A stretch of 59,782 nucleotides of DNA, taken from positions 1-59,782 of the forward strand of contig LURZ01000032.1 of assembly GCA_001629255.1 (NCBI GenBank), given 5' to 3'. Numbering within the stretch: the first letter of the stretch is position 1; each line of letters begins with the position of its first letter. Positions 55,101-59,782 of this stretch are shown here, piece by piece. The translations under genes were made by a program, and so were the position numbers. Below the pieces are notes generated by a model. That model was not told the DNA's origin, ran no database searches, and worked only from the letters and a program-made list of their open reading frames with translations. The DNA is from Marine group II euryarchaeote REDSEA-S42_B7 (GTDB lineage Archaea; Thermoplasmatota; Poseidoniia; Poseidoniales; Thalassarchaeaceae).

Positions 55101-55754
55101 CTACTCACTAGGGGTGCTCTGTATTATTGTTTCAATAATATTTTCAGCGCGTTCCTTCCCCAACTCCACCTGATCTCGAATAAATGAATCGGGGTTCTCC
55201 CCTCTCCAAATCATTGTCTGTATCCACTTTCCGGTTTTTTCAAGCTCTTGACTGCTCCAAACCTCTGTAGTTCCATCTGGTCTAGAGCCCTGACGAAGCG
55301 TATCAGGAGAGTCCTCAGATCTACAGACGCCCCCGTACCATTGGGCCTGACCACTGACATCGCTACAGAAGTCTAGAAGGTAGTCGAAGGTTAGAGAGCC
55401 CTGCCCAATGGACCCGGCCCCAACGAAGTCTATACTATCATCTGAGATGGTGATTATTCTAGTCCTCAGATGGAAGATGCATCCCCTTTTTGCCAGCTGG
55501 ATCCCCATTGCCTTCTGAAGCCAGGACCCCCGGACAGCCTTAGAAGTCGGTTCGGGAGTCTGAGAGCCCAATTCGGATATCCAGTGAGTAGGGCATGGGG
55601 GCCACGAGGATAGTAGGCCTGGAGTCTCCTCGACAAGGCCTATCTCTGCCCTCTCAGTAATGATCTGGATTTCCATTTCTGAATTCAAATCCAAAGCGTG
55701 ATTGGCTCCAGATAGAGATGCGAGGTTATCCCCGAGAATAACGAGTCTGATCAT
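55101..55754 (-). CDS. Putative FAD/NAD-binding Rossmann protein (short, geranylgeranyl-reductase-like?)
   Basis: MIRLVILGDNLASLSGANHALDLNSEMEIQIITE N-terminal dinucleotide-binding pattern; overlaps ferredoxin gene by 4 nt. Confidence 0.6.
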   Translation of the reverse strand: MIRLVILGDNLASLSGANHALDLNSEMEIQIITERAEIGLVEETPGLLSSWPPCPTHWISELGSQTPEPTSKAVRGSWLQKAMGIQLAKRGCIFHLRTRIITISDDSIDFVGAGSIGQGSLTFDYLLDFCSDVSGQAQWYGGVCRSEDSPDTLRQGSRPDGTTEVWSSQELEKTGKWIQTMIWRGENPDSFIRDQVELGKERAENIIETIIQSTPSE

Positions 55755-55978
55755 GCAAGCACCCCATAGACAGGGGTCTTTTCGTCTCTGACTAGGGATA
55801 ATGCGTGAACGGGGCATGCCGGGATGCAGTGCTCGCAGTGAGTGCAGCTGGGCTCATCGACGATGGCAAGTAATCCCTCGAGCGAGAGTGCATTTACGGG
55901 GCATAGTGCCACACATGCGGCGCAGCCAAAACACCGATCCTCATCCACTTCGAACAGAAGTCCCACCTGTCTGCCCAT
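55751..55978 (-). CDS. 2[4Fe-4S] ferredoxin
   Basis: CFGCAACVALCPVNAL and CTHCEHCIPACPVHAL. Confidence 0.95.
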   Translation of the reverse strand: MGRQVGLLFEVDEDRCFGCAACVALCPVNALSLEGLLAIVDEPSCTHCEHCIPACPVHALSLVRDEKTPVYGVLA

Positions 55979-56037
55979 GCCCCTGCCACGTTGAATGTGA
56001 CCTCAATGTTATCCCCAACCCCCTGTGTTCCACTAGA

Positions 56038-56051
56038 ACGATCATGATCGT
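56038..56051. promoter_or_regulatory. 14-bp perfect palindrome ACGATCATGATCGT in a divergent intergenic region
   Basis: Direct reading, self-complementary; 60 bp upstream of ferredoxin start. Confidence 0.5.
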
Positions 56052-56240
56052 GTTGAACAAAGGACCTTCTATGGTAGAATCCTGATGACTTCAGTAGACA
56101 ATAGAGGCTCTTCCGCTTTCAAACTATAATCATTTACAATAACCAGAGATATTTTTGAAATTCACCTCTAACTATTGGAGTGGAAGTAGGGGGGTTGGGG
56201 GAGGGTCTCCTTCATATCCCAAGAACCTGTAGTGTAAGAC

Positions 56241-57548
56241 ATGGTCCTATACACTGCAGGCTCCTCCTCCTCATATCCAGATAAACCTCCTGAAAAGGGA
56301 ATACGATTCCACTTCCTAGGAGGTGCGGGCGAGGTCGGAAATGTTGGCTGTATAATCGAGGACAGCGACCGCAATCGAATCCTCATAGACTACGGTCTGG
56401 CACCGACGAAACCCCCCCGGTATCCATCTGAGTCACCACCCGTGAAGCACGCTATCATGACACACGCACACATTGATCATATCGGCATGGCTCCCTGGCT
56501 AGCAACCTATGGCACTCTCCTCCATGGTACAGACCTAACCGCAGCCGTTTCGGAAATAATGTGGTCAGACACATACAAGGTCTCTGACATAGAGGGATAC
56601 CCGCTAGCTTGGGACAAGAGGGACATGGAAGTGGCCCTAGACTCATGGATGCCCCACCAGTTCGGTAAGTGGTTCACAGTGGGTGACTGGAAATGTAGGC
56701 TCCACCCCGCTGGACATATCCCTGGTGCAGCAATGATAGAAATCAAAACGCCACAAGCCACCATTCTCTGGACAGGCGATCTGGATACGAGAAACAGTCC
56801 GAATGCACCACAAGCAGTGCCAGTTGACTGCGATATATTGTGCATGGAAGGTACATACGGCGGTCGTACGCACCCCAACAGGGAGGAGGAAGAGGGGCGC
56901 TTCGTCTCTCGAGTACTGGAAGTCGTCTCCAGAGGGGGTACCGCACTGGTCCCGGCCTTCGCCTCGGGTAGAGGACAGGATATCCTCCGAATCCTCCACA
57001 AAGAAGCCCCTGGCTTGGATGTCCACTACGACGGGATGGGCACTAGAGTTACTAGGGAGTGGCTGGGTTGTCCCGAGTTCATCAGAGATGCAAGAGCGAT
57101 GGAGTCAGCCTACCGATGGGCTCGGAGGGTTTCAGGAAAGTCGGATAGGAAGAAGGCATTGCATGCGGACGTCATAGTAACTACCAGCGGAATGCTTGAT
57201 GGAGGGCCGGCTCTTTGGTATCTCAACAGGCTGAGGCACGACGGCTCGAACGCTATCCTACTTACGGGGTATCAAGCCGAGGGTTCAGGGGGGCGCCGTC
57301 TTCTAGAGACTGGCAGACTACCAATATTCGGGAACCAGACACGGATCCCATTAGAGATTGACAAGTTCGAGCTTTCCAACCACGCAGACCATCCGTCACT
57401 ATGCGAATTCGCCCGAAAATGCGAACCCTCGCATGTCGTACTATTCCACGCCGATGGGGGTGCGGCGAAGGCGATCGAAGCAGACCTCGCAGTGGAAATA
57501 AAGGTGCATTTACCCTCAAACAACGAAACACTGGAGATCTCCGATTAG
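56241..57548 (+). CDS. Metallo-beta-lactamase/beta-CASP (CPSF-like) RNA-processing exonuclease
   Basis: THAHIDHIGMAPWL, HPAGHIPGAAMIEI, ILWTGDLDTR, MEGTYGGRTHPNREEEE, TALVPAFASGRGQDIL, LSNHADHPSL. Confidence 0.9.
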   Translation: MVLYTAGSSSSYPDKPPEKGIRFHFLGGAGEVGNVGCIIEDSDRNRILIDYGLAPTKPPRYPSESPPVKHAIMTHAHIDHIGMAPWLATYGTLLHGTDLTAAVSEIMWSDTYKVSDIEGYPLAWDKRDMEVALDSWMPHQFGKWFTVGDWKCRLHPAGHIPGAAMIEIKTPQATILWTGDLDTRNSPNAPQAVPVDCDILCMEGTYGGRTHPNREEEEGRFVSRVLEVVSRGGTALVPAFASGRGQDILRILHKEAPGLDVHYDGMGTRVTREWLGCPEFIRDARAMESAYRWARRVSGKSDRKKALHADVIVTTSGMLDGGPALWYLNRLRHDGSNAILLTGYQAEGSGGRRLLETGRLPIFGNQTRIPLEIDKFELSNHADHPSLCEFARKCEPSHVVLFHADGGAAKAIEADLAVEIKVHLPSNNETLEISD

Positions 57549-57619
57549 GGTTTTGCAGAGTAAAAAACGGCCTTTTTGGCGCGTATTGTAAATAAGCCGT
57601 GGTGCTACTCGGACAATCA

Positions 57620-57637
57620 GGTGAGTGCAAACTCACC
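57620..57637 (+). promoter_or_regulatory. Perfect 7-bp hairpin with GCAA (GNRA) tetraloop in the leader of the NCS2 permease gene
   Basis: GGTGAGT-GCAA-ACTCACC read directly; 26 nt before ATG 57663. Confidence 0.55.
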
Positions 57638-57662
57638 AATAGAAAAAAACAATGGTGAAAAA

Positions 57663-59165
57663 ATGGAAGTACAACAATTGGATGATTACTTTGGATATAC
57701 AGAGAAAGGCAGCTCTCTGGAAGGTGAGATTAGGGCAGGTGTAACCACCTTCCTTACCATGGCATACATACTACTGGTTAACCCAGCAATGCTATCCGTG
57801 GCCGGACTCCCCTTCTCAGACGTGCTTTTCGCGACCGCTCTCGCAGCGTTCGTGGGATGCGTGGTTATGGGACTGTGGGCGAACCTACCTTTCGCCTTAG
57901 CGCCCGGAATGGGACTGAATGCGTATTTCGTGTTCGGGGTCGTACTGGGGATGGGTGTAAGCTGGCAGCTAGCACTGTTCGCGGTCTTTGTAGAGGGACT
58001 CCTATTCCTAGCCATGTCAATGCCACAGATACCAACAATAGGAACATGGAGATCACAGATGATCAACTCCATTCCCACTGATCTCAAGATTGCTACAGGC
58101 GCAGGAATCGGAATGTTCCTCGCAATTATTGGTCTAAGGGAAATGGGGTGGATTCAGGACGATGGGGCAACACTCGTCAACCTGGGCGCAACAGAGTCTT
58201 GGGGCGGAACCATTGGAGAGGTCGGAGTCACAACGGTCACCGACGGTTCCTTTGCACTGTGGGAGCACGGCGCCGTTATCTCAATGGTAGCACTGATTTC
58301 CATTGCCGTCATGATGGCAAGAGGATGGAAGGGTGCTATGATCTACGGTATTGGGCTGGCAACTGTCTGGGGCTGGGCTGTTGGAGCATACGATCCATAC
58401 AACGACTTCTTGGCTGGAGGAGCAGGATGGGGCAGTGCAACAGCAGAACTTCCCGATTCCTGGATAGGAATGCCCGAGTCACCTGATGAGACCCTCATGG
58501 CCGCTTTTGGTAGCGAGGGAATGGGAGCGGCCGGAGACAACATGGCCGACTTCCTGCTTGTGATGATAGCCTTCCTGTTCGTTGACATTTTCGATACCTC
58601 AGGTACACTGTACTCCGTCGGGAGGCAGGCAGGATATGTGGATGAAAACGATGTTCTCCACAACTCGGACGAGGCCTTTGCCTCCGATGCTGCAGCTACT
58701 ATTGTCGGGGCTGTCCTCGGAACAAGCACCACTACGACATATATCGAGTCGGCAGCTGGTGTAGAGGAAGGAGGAAAGACAGGACTAACAGCAGTCGTAG
58801 TGGGCGTACTAATGCTTTCAGGACTATTCTTCACAGACCTGTTCGCCGCAGTACCTCAATTCGCAATGGCCTCCGCTTTGGTGATAATTGGAGCACTGAT
58901 GATGAGGCAGGCTGCTGACATCGATTGGTCGGACAGTGAGATGGCTCTCCCAGCATTCCTTACGATTGTCCTGATGCCGTTCACTTACTCCATCGCAGAT
59001 GGAATTGCATTCGGAGTAATCTCCTACTGCGCCATCAAGATTGGAATGCAGAAGTGGGATCAGCTGAACCCTGTCATGTGGACCCTTTTCGTACTCATGA
59101 CGATGTTCTATATCGGTCCTGGCGACTACAGCACGTTCGGCTGGATATTCAACGAACTACTCTGA
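57663..59165 (+). CDS. NCS2/AzgA-type purine permease
   Basis: EIRAGVTTFLTMAYILLVNPAMLS, ALAPGMGLNAYFVFGVV, FVDIFDTSGTLYSVGRQAG, SDAAATIVGAVLGTSTTTTYIESAAGVEEGGKTGLTAVVVG; start placed at MEVQQLDD. Confidence 0.93.
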   Translation: MEVQQLDDYFGYTEKGSSLEGEIRAGVTTFLTMAYILLVNPAMLSVAGLPFSDVLFATALAAFVGCVVMGLWANLPFALAPGMGLNAYFVFGVVLGMGVSWQLALFAVFVEGLLFLAMSMPQIPTIGTWRSQMINSIPTDLKIATGAGIGMFLAIIGLREMGWIQDDGATLVNLGATESWGGTIGEVGVTTVTDGSFALWEHGAVISMVALISIAVMMARGWKGAMIYGIGLATVWGWAVGAYDPYNDFLAGGAGWGSATAELPDSWIGMPESPDETLMAAFGSEGMGAAGDNMADFLLVMIAFLFVDIFDTSGTLYSVGRQAGYVDENDVLHNSDEAFASDAAATIVGAVLGTSTTTTYIESAAGVEEGGKTGLTAVVVGVLMLSGLFFTDLFAAVPQFAMASALVIIGALMMRQAADIDWSDSEMALPAFLTIVLMPFTYSIADGIAFGVISYCAIKIGMQKWDQLNPVMWTLFVLMTMFYIGPGDYSTFGWIFNELL

Positions 59166-59179
59166 TTTAGTAACGTAAC

Positions 59180-59212
59180 GGGACCGGGGGGTCACTGGCC
59201 CCTCCGGTTCCC
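59180..59212 (+). promoter_or_regulatory. GC-rich hairpin between permease and apt
   Basis: GGGACCGG-GGGG-tcactgg-CCCC-t-CCGG-t-TCCC imperfect stem, ends 11 nt before apt ATG. Confidence 0.5.
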
Positions 59213-59223
59213 TAACGGAGTCA

Positions 59224-59769
59224 ATGGCCATGGACGAGTTACTTTCCCGGATTGCCGATTCGGTACGTACTGTCCCGAACTTTCCCATAGAAGGGGTTAT
59301 GTTCAGGGATATCACACCGATTCTGAGCGAACCGGGTCTGGCTTCTTCCATCACCGATCGGTTCGTAACGGACCTCCATCAACTCGGATGGGAACCCGAT
59401 TTGGTCGTTGGTCCCGAGGCTCGAGGTTTCATTTTTGGCCCACTTATCGCAGATCGCCTAGGCTGCGGTTTCGTTCCTGTACGGAAGCCGGGGAAACTGC
59501 CATCTTCCACAAGGCGAGTAGAGTACTCTCTTGAGTACGGCTCAAATGCACTTGAAATTCACGAGGATGCACTAAAGCTAGGCCAAAGAGTCGTCATCAT
59601 CGACGACCTCCTAGCCACTGGAGGTACAATTTCTGCATGCACCAGATTGTGTGAGGAACTCGGGGCGGAGGTTCTAGGAGCCCTGTTCCTGATCGAACTC
59701 GAAGGTTTAGGCGCTAGGGAGGCAATAGAACCCGTGAAGGCCCATGCACTACTCTCATACCCGGCATAA
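59224..59769 (+). CDS. apt: Adenine phosphoribosyltransferase
   Basis: IADSVRTVPNFPIEGVMFRDITPIL, VGPEARGFIFGP, VPVRKPGKLP, VVIIDDLLATGGTI. Confidence 0.95.
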   Translation: MAMDELLSRIADSVRTVPNFPIEGVMFRDITPILSEPGLASSITDRFVTDLHQLGWEPDLVVGPEARGFIFGPLIADRLGCGFVPVRKPGKLPSSTRRVEYSLEYGSNALEIHEDALKLGQRVVIIDDLLATGGTISACTRLCEELGAEVLGALFLIELEGLGAREAIEPVKAHALLSYPA

Positions 59770-59782
59770 GTTGAACCAACAC

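Noticed and set aside
1-59782. CRISPR arrays, transposases, integrases, phage genes, toxin-antitoxin pairs or known defence systems
   Set aside because: No regularly spaced repeats were noticed and no ORF showed transposase, integrase, Cas, restriction-modification or phage structural motifs.

Overview
This 59.8 kb window looks like a gene-dense archaeal chromosome segment. Diagnostic genes are TFB, topoisomerase VI A/B, ribosomal protein LX, prefoldin alpha, FtsY, diphthine synthase, GGGP synthase and an RFC-like clamp loader. Gene content suggests a marine Thermoplasmatota/Marine Group II-type euryarchaeon (inference only). I support about 56 protein-coding genes and two tRNAs, Arg(CCT) and Asp(GTC). 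I found no CRISPR array, rRNA, transposon or prophage. The most notable observations are: (1) a ~1750-aa secreted, C-terminally anchored protein with seven beta-propeller-like repeats and a VWA-like region inserted between repeats 4 and 5; (2) a membrane-anchored pseudo-receiver protein lacking the phospho-acceptor Asp and conserved Lys; (3) an APS-kinase + NMNAT-like nucleotidyltransferase fusion next to cysQ, apparently interrupting the usual LX-pfdA-ftsY neighbourhood; (4) a eukaryotic URA3-type OMP decarboxylase; (5) a GPT2/SCT1-like acyltransferase and an OleC-like acyl-AMP ligase in the same window as GGGP synthase; (6) a SdhA-fold flavoprotein with substituted catalytic motifs; (7) a structured leader upstream of the B12-dependent RNR, and several near-perfect palindromes or hairpins at other gene starts. 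All family calls come from reading the translated ORFs; no database search was run.
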